Positions 11,801 through 24,746 of a DNA stretch of 64,000 bases are shown here, piece after piece. The first letter of the stretch is position 1, and every line of letters starts with the position of its first letter. Origin of the DNA: Arachis hypogaea (taxonomy: Eukaryota > Streptophyta > Magnoliopsida > Fabales > Fabaceae); contig NC_092052.1 in the NCBI RefSeq assembly GCF_003086295.3, forward strand, positions 27,937,427-28,001,426, in the 5' to 3' direction. Under the pieces are notes generated by a model. That model was not told the origin of the DNA. It was given only the letters and a program-made list of their open reading frames with translations, and searched no databases. The position numbers and the translations under genes are program-made.

Positions 11801-14097
11801 TGCCCCTTGGATATATCCTAAGCAGATTCTTTTGGGTGAATCTGAAAGCATATTTACGGATTAACATCTTTAATTAACGATATAATTAAAGTTTTATATT
11901 CAAGAATAATCATAAGAAAAGTGTTATTCACGACCTGACAATTTCTGTTGCCCTTGTTTTAGCAATTTCCTCAAGCTGGTCCTCGCTCAAGCTTAGACGC
12001 CTTACTTTTTCATGACTAATGAACAAGTTCCCTGACCCACCTTTTGGTTTCCCCGCATGAATTGAGATTATATCCCTATATTCTAGAGCATTATTCTCTT
12101 CATCCTCACTTTTGTCTTTGTCTTCATCTTCATTTTCATCATTGTCATCTGAATTATATCGTATCTGGAAAAAAATAAAAAATATCAAAAAATAAAATTT
12201 TTTAATATATAATTTTAAATATAAAATAATTTTATATATACATTAAATTACATAATATTATGTCAACAAAGATAATTATTTTTTTTATTGATTATTTTTT
12301 GATAAATTTTACTTTATATCTAATGTTATGTTAATAAAAATAATTACATTGTATATTGATCACATAAATAATCATCTAAAATAATAATATAAATATAAAA
12401 TGTTTTAAACGGTTCAGTGCATCAAAATTAATACATAAGATAAAATTAGTAAAATGATATTTCTGAAAGACAAATGGAATATTTACCGTACCATATAGTA
12501 GTTGATTTCAGATGATCTTTCTTCGTTGTGCTCTTGATCTTCTTCAGGAGTTTCTGGTGGTTTGGTTGAAATTAGAATCTTTTCCTTCAATGATTCTGGA
12601 GATGGGAACTTATTCATAATGTGTTCTGAAGAAGGGCGATACAGCATGTCCCCAAATATGCCATTCACCATCTACATACATTTGAAATCTATTTCCACTT
12701 AAACATATTAAATAAGAAAAATATTATCTATACTTAATATTTGTGAGACACATGACATTGATACAGCTATAGTATTGGATAAAATATAGACTCTATTTGC
12801 TGTGAGTCTCAATTTAATATTATAGTTAAATAATAACAAAAAATATTAAAATTTGCTAGCCCTAAAAATTTCTCATGAAAATAACGATAGTAATTAAATA
12901 ATACCTTGGCAACTTTAGCTTGGAGAGGTGGTTTTATATGGTCTTCAAAAGTTATAACAACAGGATACTTAGAAGCATAAAATGCATATTCTTTAATTGC
13001 TTTCAAACAAGCTCTCAGTTTCACCGGACTAGTTATAGTCCTGTCATAATATACGGCTCCAAATAAACAATAATATAAATCATAATTTAGTGTGAGGTGC
13101 ATTATTGTCAATAATTATATATTCATATTATATATGAATGAAAAGTAAAGAAAATTGCATACCCTCCATGACGAACTTCAACAGATTTACCAGTGGAGTT
13201 AGGCCACAAATCAAGTTCGATGACTCTAACACCTTTCTTGAGTGCCTTTATAATTGGGGCAGTACTGCTATTACTACTAAATTGATTACCTGTTAAGTAG
13301 GAGTTATGGCCCGTGTATAAGAAATAATGGGCCAGTGGGCTTCTCATGTCATGACCAACCTGGAAGTGCAAAACACATCATAGATCATAAAGTGTTAGGA
13401 AGAATAATGAAAAAAAATAAGAAAAAACATTATTCATACACCAAACAAAATAAAATTATTATTATTAAGTAATTGTTTATTTAAATTATTTTTTAATTAA
13501 CAAAACAAAAAACATGTGTTTAGTTATTAAGAAAATACTAGTGTCTTGTATTTTTTAGAATTATTTTTACTTTTATTTGTATTTTTTAGAATTAAATTAA
13601 AAAAAAGAAGATAATTTTAGCATTTTTAACTAATTTATATCGAGACAAGTCAAAAAATTTTATGATATATTTATATATTTTCATACTAAACTAATTAAAA
13701 TTTAAAGTGTAGTTAAAAGCATGTATATTATTACCTGAAGAAGAGGGGCATTATCATCACCTAAGAGATAGCGAAAGAATGCATCAAGATGAAAGCCTTT
13801 CCTTTGGAACAAGAAGAGATGCTTGTGACTATCAAATATAGCTTGAGCCTTGTGTTTTGTATCATCACAATCCCTTTCTCCTTGGAACCGAACCAAGAAT
13901 CTGTAGAGCCCATCAACACTCATCACCGTGCCATTGTTGTTTTCCGAGAACTTCTCAAAGATACTTCGGATTTCCTCTGGCGGTTCTGACACCTTAAGCT
14001 TGAATATCCTCTTGAAACAAAAGCACACTTGGAAGTGTTGTTGGTGCTTCGGTTTTCTCCAAGAGCTAGATCCCAAACTAGCTCCTGATGAACCCAT
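8811..14097 (-). CDS. PLC: Phosphoinositide-specific phospholipase C, copy 1 (582 aa, nine exons)
   Basis: Exons (minus, first to last): 14097-13735, 13359-13163, 13040-12905, 12671-12492, 12164-11935, 11841-11724, 11003-10860, 10723-10637, 9104-8811; all junctions have GT...AG and the phases join cleanly. The enzyme hydrolyses PIP2-type phosphoinositides in a Ca2+-dependent way at the plasma membrane. Residues 1-121 hold a basic N-terminus and a degenerate EF-hand-like region. The X domain (about 122-265) has [11 protein letters not shown] with catalytic His139, ELDLWPN (Glu169, Asp171), HG with His185 and Glu219 in ITFEDH. A linker rich in Asp/Glu (about 293-320) precedes the Y domain (about 340-455; [24 protein letters not shown]). 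The C2 domain (about 456-582) ends MRFQFI. Length is normal for plant PLCs. Compared with copy 2 it has a 17-residue-longer N-terminus and [11 protein letters not shown] where copy 2 has the more typical VGIAGAPAD. It looks intact. Confidence 0.93.
9180..9540. repeat. AT-rich foldback (MITE-like) in the last PLC copy 1 intron
   Basis: The segment about 9184-9272 is matched, inverted, by about 9437-9537, giving roughly 85-bp AT-rich arms. The loop contains a 36-nt unit repeated in tandem (9285-9320 and 9322-9357). It sits in the 1532-bp intron between exons 8 and 9, which is much larger than the corresponding copy 2 intron (590 bp). No clear TSD was identified. Confidence 0.6.
11085..11470. 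repeat. Degenerate foldback-type repeat in PLC copy 1 intron 6
   Basis: The intron between exons 6 and 7 contains several short copies and inverted copies of a word like AAATCGGACCTCCGATTTGT (about 11215-11420), separated by A/T runs. The same kind of word recurs in the larger foldback element at 20820-21515, suggesting a shared family. Boundaries are approximate. Confidence 0.45.
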
Positions 14098-14194
14098 TAT
14101 TGTTATTGTTTAATTTAATCTACACAAAAGATGGAAACAAGTTTGAGGTTTTTAATCTGTCAGGAATTGTTGAATTGCTTAGTGTAAAATGAGA

Positions 14195-14201
14195 ATTTAT
14201 A
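14195..14201 (-). promoter_or_regulatory. Candidate TATA box of PLC copy 1
   Basis: TATAAAT on the minus strand, about 95-100 bp upstream of the ATG at 14097. The spacing is right for a short 5' UTR, but AT-rich flanks make chance matches common and no transcript start is known. Confidence 0.35.
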
Positions 14202-14203
14202 CT

Positions 14204-16369
14204 ATTGCAATATGTGCAAAAAAGCATACTTGTTTTTGTTTAACTTTATCTCTTTAAGCAAGGAAGAGATTGCTTGAAGATGGTTATAATACAAGGATCA
14301 CAAATTAAATTAAATTAGAAGCATGGACTTGTATTAATTGTATGTACAACATGATTTTTTTTTAAACCAACAGTTATATATATACAATTAGGGATGAAAA
14401 TATACTACTAGAGAAATATATTTGCGTTATATACAATTTATTGTTGAATGGTGAATTTTTAAATAGAGTTCAGATTTTTAATAGATTAGTCTTTGATTTG
14501 TCAAATTAAAAAATAGTAAGATACTATAGAGAAATAAAAAAAATACGATTAAAAAAATATAGGAAATATTAATATTTTTGGGACAATAATTATAATATAA
14601 TAATTGTTTCAAATTAGAAATGACGACCATTTAGTAAAAAAAATTTACGATAATTTATATAATGTAAACTTAAAATTAATATTTAAGTTCCGAAATATTT
14701 TATGGTCTACAAATTGGTCAAACTAAAAAATTAATTATTCTTATAAATCTAAATCTTCTATAAAAAAAATCAGAAAATATATGATAAAAATATGCTTATG
14801 CAGTACTATACTCTAAGAAATGCTCAAATAACAACTATTGAATTTGTATATGATTAAATAAAAATATAAACAACATTTCGTAGAGATAAATGTCATCTAC
14901 AAATGCATAACTTGTTAGGATAGTCTCTTTAATAAATAGTCGCAAATTCAAGTCTGGTTTATACAATAATTTAATATTGAATAAGACAATTTTTTTTAGT
15001 AGAGAATCTCAAATAGTTGAATGCAACTACTTATAGTCTTATTTATAATAAGAACTAAGAGGAGTAAAATGATTTAAAAAACCAAAAAAGAAAAGAAAAG
15101 AACACTGTTTCTTTGCGGCCACGCCTAGTAAAAACTTGAAAATGTACAACATAACAACAGGAGCATCATATTCATATCCCTGCAGTTTTTCCTGATTCCT
15201 AGTTCATATACCAAGTTGATACTGAAATACTAGACTCTTTTTTTTTTAATTCTACTACAAATATAAAAGATTATATTTAAAGTTTGATTATAATTTCAAT
15301 TTTTCACACATGGATTATTATTTAGATCACCTTTAGTTTGAACTTATTTGACTTTGAGTAATTTATGTTAGCTTGGGGTGACTTATTAAAATTCTTTTAA
15401 TTTTAACACTAGTGTTTTTATTTATAACGGTTAGAATTTTACTTATAAAAATAGTGTCACTTAAACCAATTAAGATTTTATCTTCAAACTCAATTTGGGT
15501 TATTGTTCTTTATTATTTGATTCAATTCCATGGAAAGTGTATAGATAACTAATATAGAAACCCTCTCTAAAGGGGCAATAATTTTATCTTCAAACTTAAC
15601 GTTAGGAATATTCATTGTAATGCAGGGGTAAAGCTAGCTACTTGAAGTAAGATAAACATTCACATTGAGTACATAGGTGAAAAAGGGATTTGACATCTCA
15701 TAGCAAAACAAATTTGAAGCAAACCCTCACTTGTGGGTCAATTAGGAGGCTGTTTTAACTTGGGAAATATTATTTAATGTTTAAAATTACATTTTTAGAA
15801 ATTATAATCCAAAAATATTAATTTATCAACAAAAAAAGAATTTAGAATAATATACATTAATAACACTAGAATTCGTCGTCAATTTCATCATATTGAGGCT
15901 AATCAATCACATTACAACTCAACATCCTATCAAAATTCATCATTACATTGGGACTAAAGTTCACATTGGGACACAACTTTACATTGATATCCTTCTTCGG
16001 ATTCTAAAAATCTTATGTTAACATACTGAGTCTATTATTTTTATTTATCGTTCCATTTTTTATATTTCTATTTCGTAACTCTTTTTTGCTAGTGTCGGCC
16101 ATAGCAAGAGAAATGCACCTAAAAAAGGTTTATGCTCAAGCTCAGTTAACAAAATAGACCTTCGGTTAGCGATCATGTGCCTCTCACATGATTTATTACA
16201 TCGACATAATTGTCCTCTTGGAAAAACAAAACTAAGAAAAATAATTCCTTTTCATCAAATGTGTGAATCAAACCCATACATAATTAAACTATCAAACAAG
16301 TCAATTGTAGCATTTTTCATTTTTACATTAAAATGAAAAAAAAAAAATTCCTAAGTACAAAACAATATC
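14204..16369. other. Intergenic region between the two PLC genes
   Basis: AT-rich sequence holding the promoter side of copy 1 and the 3' flank of copy 2. No coding region, RNA gene or recognisable element was found. Copy 2 probably ends shortly below 16370, where there is an A-rich run on the plus strand (about 16334-16349). Confidence 0.6.
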
Positions 16370-19300
16370 TTAGATGAACTCAAATCGCATGAGAAGCCTA
16401 ACTGAGTTATACTTCTCCCCTTTGCGGTCATAGAGTGGAACTGCACGGATCCCTTGCTTTAGTTCAGCAACTGGTAAGCAAGTTTGGCCTGCAAAATCAT
16501 CCGTTTCAGACATGTCATATTCATGCACTTCAACTCTCAGCAATGCAAGTTCTGGAACTCTTAAAGGGAATGTGAATTCTTCTTCCCAAGTAGGTATCCA
16601 ATTATCTTCTATGATCTTTGTTTTCTTCATTATCTGATCTGCCGGCGCCCCAGCTATACCAACCTGCAAGTAAAGAATGTGAAAAATGATTTATCCTCTT
16701 AATCTATCCTTCTAAACATGCTCCTAATTACTAAAGAGAGAAAGAATACATTAAATTCCACTATTTGAAGAAAAATGATTGAATGAATACATCTGTTTTT
16801 TCTTTTAATTTGGTATTAGAATGATGAGTAGGAAGATTATTAGAAGACTATATCATTACCCTAAGAACATTGCATTAACACTCATGTACTTTCTGTCAAT
16901 ATTACATAGAATATTTTCTATCTTGAGATTAGCTAATATATACTAGCTTACACAAATAACACAAACATGTTACACAATCAATATTGCTAAAATATAACAA
17001 AGGACAACCAACATTGGTTTATAAGGAGTTATACTGTAAACCAAGGATAATAGGGCAGCTTAATGCGCAAGTGTCCTAGATATATATAAAGTTTGGCGAG
17101 GGTAAATCCGTGCAGCTTTTACCCGTCACAAGCAGAGATCCTATTTCCAAAACTAAAATATGTGAACTTCAAGTCACAAGATAGCATCTTTCAAATCGCA
17201 GGCTTACCCTGAAGTTGAGGACAAATAAAAAGAAAGAAAAGAAAAATTCTCACCCTGGCATAAAAATCTGGCGGAGAATAAGTGTCGAAATGAGTTTGTT
17301 TAAAGTCCATACGCCATCCATCTCCGAGATATACTTTCACCTATCCAATGAGATTAAATTAAAAACAATATGAAAACTGCACATTGCTAACTTTTGTGTT
17401 TCTCACAGTTTGATAGAATCCTTACCTTTAGAGTTTTTCTCACTGGCAAATCATCTTTTGGATTGAATACCTCATTATTTGGACCTACATTCATAAGAAA
17501 CTCTGGCTTTTTCACATAACCACATCCTCCGTTGGATCTAAACATTCCATGCATCAACCATAAATTTCTGCCATATCCCTGCCATCAGAACTAACGATCA
17601 GTCTAATGTTTACAGTTTATAGAGTTTTATAGCTTGAAGAATGAGACAATATGAAAGGAAAGGATTGATCAATCCATCAATACGAATCAAAAAACATTGT
17701 AAGTCAAAATTTACAAAACAAACAAACTAGTAAAAATTAAACATAAAAAATTCTAAGACTCAAAAGCGCATTTTATATGTCATGATCCAGAATAAAGGAC
17801 AGAAAATGGAACGAAAATTAAAACCTGCATGTTGAATGCAACCATTTGAGCACCATGCATCCAGCCAATCATTGGCTTGTAGTTAGAGGAATTGAACCTT
17901 GTACCCTTGGGGTACACCCTCAAAAAGTTCTTCTGGGTGAATCTGTTATACAAAATCGAAATCCTTATAGACATATTGTTGAAGAATTTTCTGGAAATTG
18001 GAATAGAAGTAGCAGATCATTTGGATATAATGGTAGAATATTACTGATATTTGTAAAGAAACCTTATATTACTCTTACCTAATAAGATCAGTTCCAAGTG
18101 ACTCAGTAGCCTTTTCAAGAGCTTGTTCACTTAAGCTAAGTCGTCTAACTTTATCATTTTCAACTTTTAATGCGTCCTTCAGAGTAGTACCCTTCGGTTT
18201 TCCAGCATGAATAGCGATGAGATGCTTATAACTAGGAGCTTCAGATGAGCATAACTCAGGAGCTAAATCATCGACGGCATCATCTTCGCTGTGTTGATTT
18301 GGATCAGAATCACCCTATAAGGAAATAGAATTAAGTCTTAGAAGACACAAGGAAATGGAGATTGGTGTATTGACAAAATGGAGAACACTTTAAAAGTGCG
18401 ATTCCAAGCTCACCACATCATTTTCATTTTGATTTTTTGTTGAGACCTCCTTCCCCCATTCATCGTCATCAGAATCCTTTGATTTTTCTGATTTAAAGGA
18501 ATTATTCTCCTTGACAGTTTCAGCGTACTCCTTTGGAGGCTTTGTTGAGATCAAGATCCGACCCTTCAATTCTTCGGGGGAAGGAAACTCTTTCAGAGTT
18601 TCATGATTTGGACAAAACAACATATCTCCAAATGTTTTAGTAAGCATCTAACATCAAAATAGCATTATGATTCAGTTCAAAAGCTAGATCAAACACAGTG
18701 ACTTACTCCTTTAAGACATTAAATATTACCTGAGCAACCTTAGCTTGAAGGTCTGGTGTAAGATGGTCTTCCAGTGTTATTATGACTGGGTATGGAGATG
18801 CAGCGAAAGCATGTTCTTTAATTGATTTCAAACATTTAATTAGCTCAACAGGAGTTGTCAATGTCCTATATAAACAGGTTTAAGGTACTTAGGAATCTTC
18901 TAGAAACCATATCTATGAAATTATGCACAAATTTGGAATCAAGTATCGACTACTATATATATATATATAATAGTTCCAAAGACAATATCTTGTTTGACCT
19001 TCTATTTAACCTTTTTACTCTTAATAAGGAGAATGCTCACCATGAGCTTCCATAGCCACACCAATGAATTTCTCAAAGGGAAAGAGATCAGAATGCAAAT
19101 TTCATTTATGCATTAAACTTTCATCCTCACATCATCCCATGATATAGATGCATAGCCAAAGGATACATCAAGAGTAACAATGCTTTGCTCTGTCAAAAAA
19201 ATTGAATACCTTCCATGCAAAACAAGCACATCATCTTTTGTGGAATTGGGCCATATATCAAGTTCCACCACTCTAACGCCCCGATTCAAGGCCTTTATAA

Positions 19301-20416
19301 TGGGCACATCACTGCAATCGCTGCTTAGTTGATTTCCAGTGAGATAGGAGTTGTGGCCAGTGTATATAAAATAGTGGGACAATGGAGCCGACATATCCTG
19401 ATTAACCTAAACAATGGCAAAATCTAGAAGTTAAACCTTGTTATAGTGTTGAATTCTTCACATAATAAACCACATTGCTAATGAAAGTATGAGACTCTTC
19501 ATTCCTGCAATGAAACTTGCATTGTTCATGAAATAAAGATTTTCTCTGTATCATTGCGTTAATTAACATGTCTTTCCCATCTAATTACCAATTAAATCAA
19601 GGTATCATAAGCACAATAATGCCGTGAAGAATTGCATTTCAATTTCCTTCCTTCATCTTGAATAATGATAATAATATAGTATAACAATTAATTAAGAGAA
19701 AAATGCTAGCCAGAGTTTTGCCAAATTGTCATACAACTAGTTCAATTCAATCATCATTCTTATTTTTCACTGAATTTTGAGTGGTAATAAAGGAGAGCTA
19801 GAACACCTGATCATGTATGAGTTTTCCTGATTCTAGAAAAAAACGACAAAAAAGAAAAAAAAGTAGCAACTAGATCCAATCCAAAGCTTTCATTTTCAAC
19901 CAAAATAGTCAGCAAAACACTGCTCCAGTCTAAAAAAGAAGAAAAAATAAATCAGCAAAACACTGCTAAAATGTGCTTAGTCACGAGTCAAACAAACATC
20001 AAACACAAAAAAGAGTAAGAGAGAGGGAAAAAGAAAGATATATCAACGTCGAGAATTCACTTAAATTTCCCGAAACTCAATTTTATAGATCTCAAGTTTG
20101 ATACCTTAGATCCGATGGGAGGGTTGAACTCAGTGGAGAAGAGGAAGTAATGGAAATCATCGAGTGTGAGGTTGTGCCTTGCGAACTTGGTTATATGGTG
20201 GCGCTTATGGAGAACTTGCTCCACCACGTTCTGGTGCTCAATGAGGGACACGTCATCACCTTGAACCTCGGCCAAGAAGCGGCGGAAGTTGTCCGGCGTC
20301 ATGTGGGCCCCGCCGTCGGAGTATTTCTGAAAGAGCTCCTTGACGTCGGACGGCGGCTCGGCCTCCGCCACCTTGAATCGCCGCTGGAAGCACACGCACA
20401 CGCGGTAGCTCCCCAT
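16370..20416 (-). CDS. PLC: Phosphoinositide-specific phospholipase C, copy 2 (588 aa, nine exons)
   Basis: Exons (minus): 20416-20105, 19406-19210, 18865-18730, 18647-18414, 18314-18079, 17942-17825, 17578-17426, 17340-17254, 16663-16370, all with GT...AG borders and consistent phase. Residues 1-104 are the EF-hand-like N-terminal region. The X domain has [11 protein letters not shown] with catalytic His122, ELDIWPN (Glu152, Asp154), LHGR with His168 and Glu202 in ITLEDH. The Y domain has [14 protein letters not shown] and [13 protein letters not shown]. The C2 domain (exons 8-9) has VGIAGAPAD and ends MRFEFI. Exons 2, 3, 6, 8 and 9 (197, 136, 118, 87 and 294 nt) have exactly the lengths of those in copy 1, showing a tandem duplication. 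The first exon is GC-rich relative to its surroundings. All catalytic residues are kept, so activity is expected. Confidence 0.94.
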
Positions 20417-20819
20417 TGTCTTTAATTTGTTTATAGTGCTTCTACTCTTTCAGGAAGAGAGTTGAAAAGACAATGTGATTTGTTTCAAGGTGTAGGTTCC
20501 AGCAATTAATTTTGTTCAAAGATGTGAATTATTTCCAGCGATTTTATGTGTATATAAAATATAAATCATGGACTTGTAATGTATCAATAGGAAAATTTTT
20601 CTTGTTTGACTTGGGAGAATCTAGGTCGTCTTTTTGTCTTCTTATATTGGTAGTGCATTGTTGTAGTACTAGTTTATAACATAATTTAATCATGCACTTA
20701 ATGTGAATAATTTTGCATGGTATATTTCACTTTATTTATGTGAGATGAGATGTCATATAATTGAAGGAAAAGGAGAGGGTTGTCCCACGAGCAGGCTGGG
20801 ACACCATGAACTGGCCCCT
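20417..20819 (-). promoter_or_regulatory. Upstream region of PLC copy 2
   Basis: Promoter-side sequence on the minus strand. A TATA-rich stretch lies at about 20549-20570, roughly 135-150 bp upstream of the ATG at 20416, and is the best core-promoter candidate. Nothing else specific was recognised, and the assignment is weak because of the AT content. Confidence 0.35.
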
Positions 20820-21515
20820 TTTTAATTTTTTTTTGTTGGTAGAGAAATAAAAATATTGATATATTCTAATATTATAATTTTTGGTATTTTTTAAAATTGC
20901 AGAAGGTACATAAATTGGAGGGTCTAATTTTTGTATCTCAAATTTTTTAATTTTTTTAATACAAATTAGATGGTCTAATTTTTGTACTTCTACAAATCAG
21001 ACAATTTAATTTATACTTCTCTAATTAAACGGTTCTATATTTGAAAATAACACCATAACTATTCACATAAAAAAAACACCATTGTCACTTCAATATTAAA
21101 AACAAAAAGTTCCCATGAAATAATAGGCACACCGCACAAACGCACATTTTCATATAAAGAAATAAAATAATACGTGAATATGTAACATTATTACACTTTT
21201 TGTTTTTTTATATTGGAGTAGCAATGGTGTTCTTTTGAAATGTGGATTAATGAGGTGTTATTTTCAAATGTGAAATCATTTAATTAAAGAAGTAGAAATC
21301 GAACCATCTGATTTGTGAGAGGTACAGAAATTGGACCGTCTGATTTGTGAGAGGTACAAAAAATGGACCGAGAGATTTCTGTAAAAAATTTAAAAAATTT
21401 GAGGTATAGAAATCGAACCCTCCGATTTATGTACCTTTCACATTTTTTAAAAACACTAAAAATGCTAATGTTAAAGTATATCACTATTTTTCCTTCTATA
21501 CAAAAAAAAAAGGTC
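20820..21515. mobile_element. Foldback / long-TIR element of about 700 bp
   Basis: The left arm (about 20825-21105) is matched, inverted, by the right arm (about 21205-21510). Corresponding pieces include CCTCCGATTTATGTACC (21418-21434) against GGTACATAAATTGGAGG (20905-20921), and CAATGGTGTT near 21220 against AACACCATTG near 21078. Arms of nearly 300 bp, no ORF and a short centre suggest a non-autonomous foldback or MULE-like MITE. A TSD was not resolved. Confidence 0.65.
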
Positions 21516-21645
21516 ACATTATTACCTTATTAGTTAACAGTACTTTGTTTCATTTTTTAATTATCATATTAGGGTATTTGTTATCAAGGAAAATATACTA
21601 TTAAAAATTATAAAAAAATTATATATTTTTCATAGATTAGGTATA

Positions 21646-22085
21646 TTAAAAGAGAAATTTTATCACTATTAGATCGGCTATATTATATGAAATAGAATAT
21701 TGAACGACAAAAAATGAACATGAACATAAATTAAGTGTGTCAAAGATGAAGATGTTGAAATTGATACACAGCCACACACGTATAGACAAAATAAATAGTA
21801 AAGATATAGAGAGAAAGTTATAGTAGCGCATATTATAAAAAAGATGGTAAAATTTCATCTCAAGTGGTTTGAACATGTTAAAAAAAATCAGCAGAGCATC
21901 CAGTTAGGAGGGTAGATGAGATGAAAGATGAACATATGGTGAATGATAGAGAAAAATAAGATTTGTGTGTTAATAGTCTCATTGGAGACATAAATACATA
22001 ATAAAACACAATGATATCGTTTGATCCATGTAACTGACCCTACCTAATAGGATAAGACTTTTTTGTTGTTGTTGTTCGTTGTTGA
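21646..22085 (+). mobile_element. 5'-truncated L1-type LINE 3' tail
   Basis: In shifting frames the plus strand reads as the end of a plant non-LTR reverse transcriptase ORF: HEHKLSVSKMKMLKLIHSHTR at about 21718-21780, KWFEHV at about 21859, a decayed end, then a typical 3' tail with GACCCTACCTAATAGGATAAGAC (about 22037-22059) and GTTGTTGTTGTT (about 22066-22078). Stops and frameshifts show it is dead. 22086-22248 is AT-rich with nothing recognisable. Confidence 0.7.
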
Positions 22086-22248
22086 ATATATTAAAAAATT
22101 TAAACAATTTTTTATTCTCTACTTCATAAATATTTAACGTCACGTTTTACCTAAAATATTTTTAATATTTACTTGTGATAATTTTAATAAGTTTCAGTAA
22201 AACTTTTACATATTTATATTTATTAAAGTGTCATATTTAAATGCTGGT

Positions 22249-22614
22249 TGTTACGGATCCGACTCCCGGATCCCGCATCCGTAGACTCCGAATCCGACTA
22301 TCCGGGTTCGGCCCGCTTCCATCTTCTAGAAGGTCTAAAAACCGGCCCACTAGACCTCCTAACCAACATTCAAATTCAAATACCTCCCTTATCTTAGCCA
22401 AATAAGATAAGATAAGATAACTTCCACAAACTATATAAAGGAGAGCTCTAGGCCCCCTCAGATACGTAATTCATTCCACACACCTTACACCTCTTAAGTC
22501 CATTCTGACTTGAGCGTTAGAGTGTCTTTGCAGGTACCACCCCCCATTGCTCCAGTCAGACGATCTGGCAACCGTTCCAACTCGATGGTCCCCGTACCGG
22601 AAGCCTCCAGTACA
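22249..22614 (+). repeat. 5' LTR of element A (about 366 bp)
   Basis: It starts TGTTACGGATCC and ends near CCAGTACA. TATATAAAG at 22432-22440 is a good TATA box, preceded by a GATAA-repeat. The next bases, TTAGCGCCATCTGTAGGGAC (22615-22634), resemble the TGGCGCC-type primer-binding sites of Tat elements with a mutated first part. The gag ATG follows at 22653. There is no second copy in the window, so the exact ends are inferred. Confidence 0.65.
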
Positions 22615-22652
22615 TTAGCGCCATCTGTAGGGACCTACAACGTCGTGGCGGC

Positions 22653-23232
22653 ATGACAAACAAGGAGCAATCCCCAAGCCACCACCATAACTCACAAACA
22701 AGGAGCCCAACCCCCGAGCACCGGGAACCTACACCCCCAACCCAGGGGAGGATAGCAAGCGTCGTTCACCAGCCAACCCCTCCACAGCCGAAGGAGAACG
22801 GTCAGACCATCATCGAACCACGAGCTCCTGACAACCTAGGAGAAAAGGCGGCTCAAATAATCCAAGACCTCTGCCTCCAAGTGCAAGAACTCAAAGGTCG
22901 AGTTACAACCAAGGAAAGGCACCACACAGAGAACGGAAGCCACGCTACCTCCAGATCAAGATCTTGCCACGAGACCAAGTGCAACAGGTCGCTTGAACGC
23001 CGACATGGCAAGAGGCATGATCACAGCGTCTCCCGTGACCCGGGGCACCGATGTGACACGGATGATGATCGACGACACCGGGAAGCCAAATGCACAAGAA
23101 GCGAGCACGTAATAATGGGAGCTACCCCTTTCACGGAAAGGATTCTAAGAGCAAAACTCCCCAAGGGCTTCGACAAGCCCACGAACATGAAGTATGACGG
23201 AACCAAAGATCCCAGGAACACCTAACGGCCTT
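22653..23232 (+). pseudogene. Element A gag, N-terminal part
   Basis: An ATG-started ORF of 190 codons with a hydrophilic, Arg/His-rich N-terminal half, then TPFTERILRAKLPKGF and MKYDGTKDP, the entry to the Ty3/gypsy gag domain. A one-base loss near 23212 shifts frame and gives a stop at 23223. The other frame continues to the break at 23232, where element B inserts. The gag domain resumes at 45349. Confidence 0.75.
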
Positions 23233-24740
23233 TGATGAGTGTATATTTTATACACTTTTTGATATCATTTTTTTAGTATATTTTATTTAAGTTTTATTAT
23301 ATTTTCATAGGTCTTAGTGTAAAGTTCATATTTTTGGATTCTACTATGATTTTGTGTGTTTTTATGCAATTTCAGGTATTTTCTGGCTGAAATTGAGGAG
23401 CTGGAGCAAAAGTCTGACTTAGAGGCAGAGAAAGTGCTGCAGATGCTGTCAGGATTTGACCTCCTTGCACTCGGAAGAGCTTTTCTAGAGTTATAGAAGT
23501 CTAAATAGAGTGTTCTCAATGGCTATAGAAAGCTAACATCCAGAGCTTTCTAGAAATATATAATATTCTATACTTTGCTTCAGAATTGAAGGCCCAAAAT
23601 TGGCGTTCAACGCCAGCCATCTGCCCTAGCTATTCTGGTGTCCAACGCCCAAGGGAGAAGTGACTAGCGTCCAACGCCCTAGAAGGACCCCCAAGTAGGC
23701 GTTCAATGCCCTAGATCCTTCCTAGCACGTGGCTTACTCTTTTGCTCAGCCGAAACACTCACTAAGTGGGCCTCAGAAGTGAATTTTCACACTAAAAGAC
23801 TGTTTTACCCTTTTTCTGTAATTCCCAATCATTAGTTTAGTATTTAAAGAAGAAGATCACCCTTGTTTAAGAACTTTTGGGTTCCTTGCCCATTCGAATT
23901 TCACATTGTATTCTCTATCAGTATGAGTCACTAAACCTCCTAGGTTGAAGCTAGGAGCTCTATTGAGTTTTATGGATTAATAAAAGTACTACTGTTCTAT
24001 TTCCAATTTGTGTTTGATTCTCTATTCTAAGATGTATCTTCGTTGTTCATTCTAAGACCGCATGCCTAACAACTACCCGTATTCTTATTGGATTCGTGTG
24101 ACTACGTAACTGGAAAGTATTGAACTACCAGCTTGATTATACATCTCTTAGATGGCTAATCCACGACTTCGTTGGGGACTTTTCGAGACACCAATTCAGC
24201 CGAGGTATGGGGAGATTAGAGTCTTTGTGGTAAAGGCTAAAACCCAAGGCGCAGCATTCTCTGATCCGGAAGATTCGACCTTATCTGTGGCGTTTTGAGT
24301 AGGATCATCAAGGGGAATGAACTGCATGAGCTTCACCTCAATCAGACTGGATCCACACTAAACCTGGGGTTCAGCACTGGAGGAAGATTGGCGGCTGCTC
24401 AAACCAGCGTTGATCACATATAGCCTGTCATAGAAGAAATCATTCACAATTGGAGTAGACAATAAGACCAAGTTGATCCAGAAGAACAAAGCAACTCTGA
24501 AGCGTTAACCATCTTCTTATCACTGGTTATAATCAAACATAGTAATTCCATTTTTATTTTACTTTTATGCATTCAACAACAACAACTTTTATATCCGCCT
24601 AACTAAGATTTACAAGATAACCACAGTTTGGTTCAAGCCAACAATCCTTGTGGGATCGACCCTGACTCGCTCAGGTATTACTTAGACGGCCCAGTGCACT
24701 TGCTGGTTCAATTGCACGAAGTGTGAAAATTCGTGCACCA
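23233..24740 (+). repeat. 5' LTR of element B (1508 bp)
   Basis: It starts TGATGAGTGT and ends TTCGTGCACCA. It has the cross-family block with a TATA-like core at about 23515-23580 and GGCGTTCAACGCC-type palindromes at about 23600-23715. It matches the 3' LTR at 31606 closely, with scattered substitutions. Confidence 0.9.
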
Positions 24741-24746
24741 TATTTT

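Noticed and set aside
13789..14113. Plus-strand ORFs over PLC copy 1 exon 1
   Set aside because: Antisense shadows of a well-supported coding exon. The same applies to 20150-20425 over copy 2.
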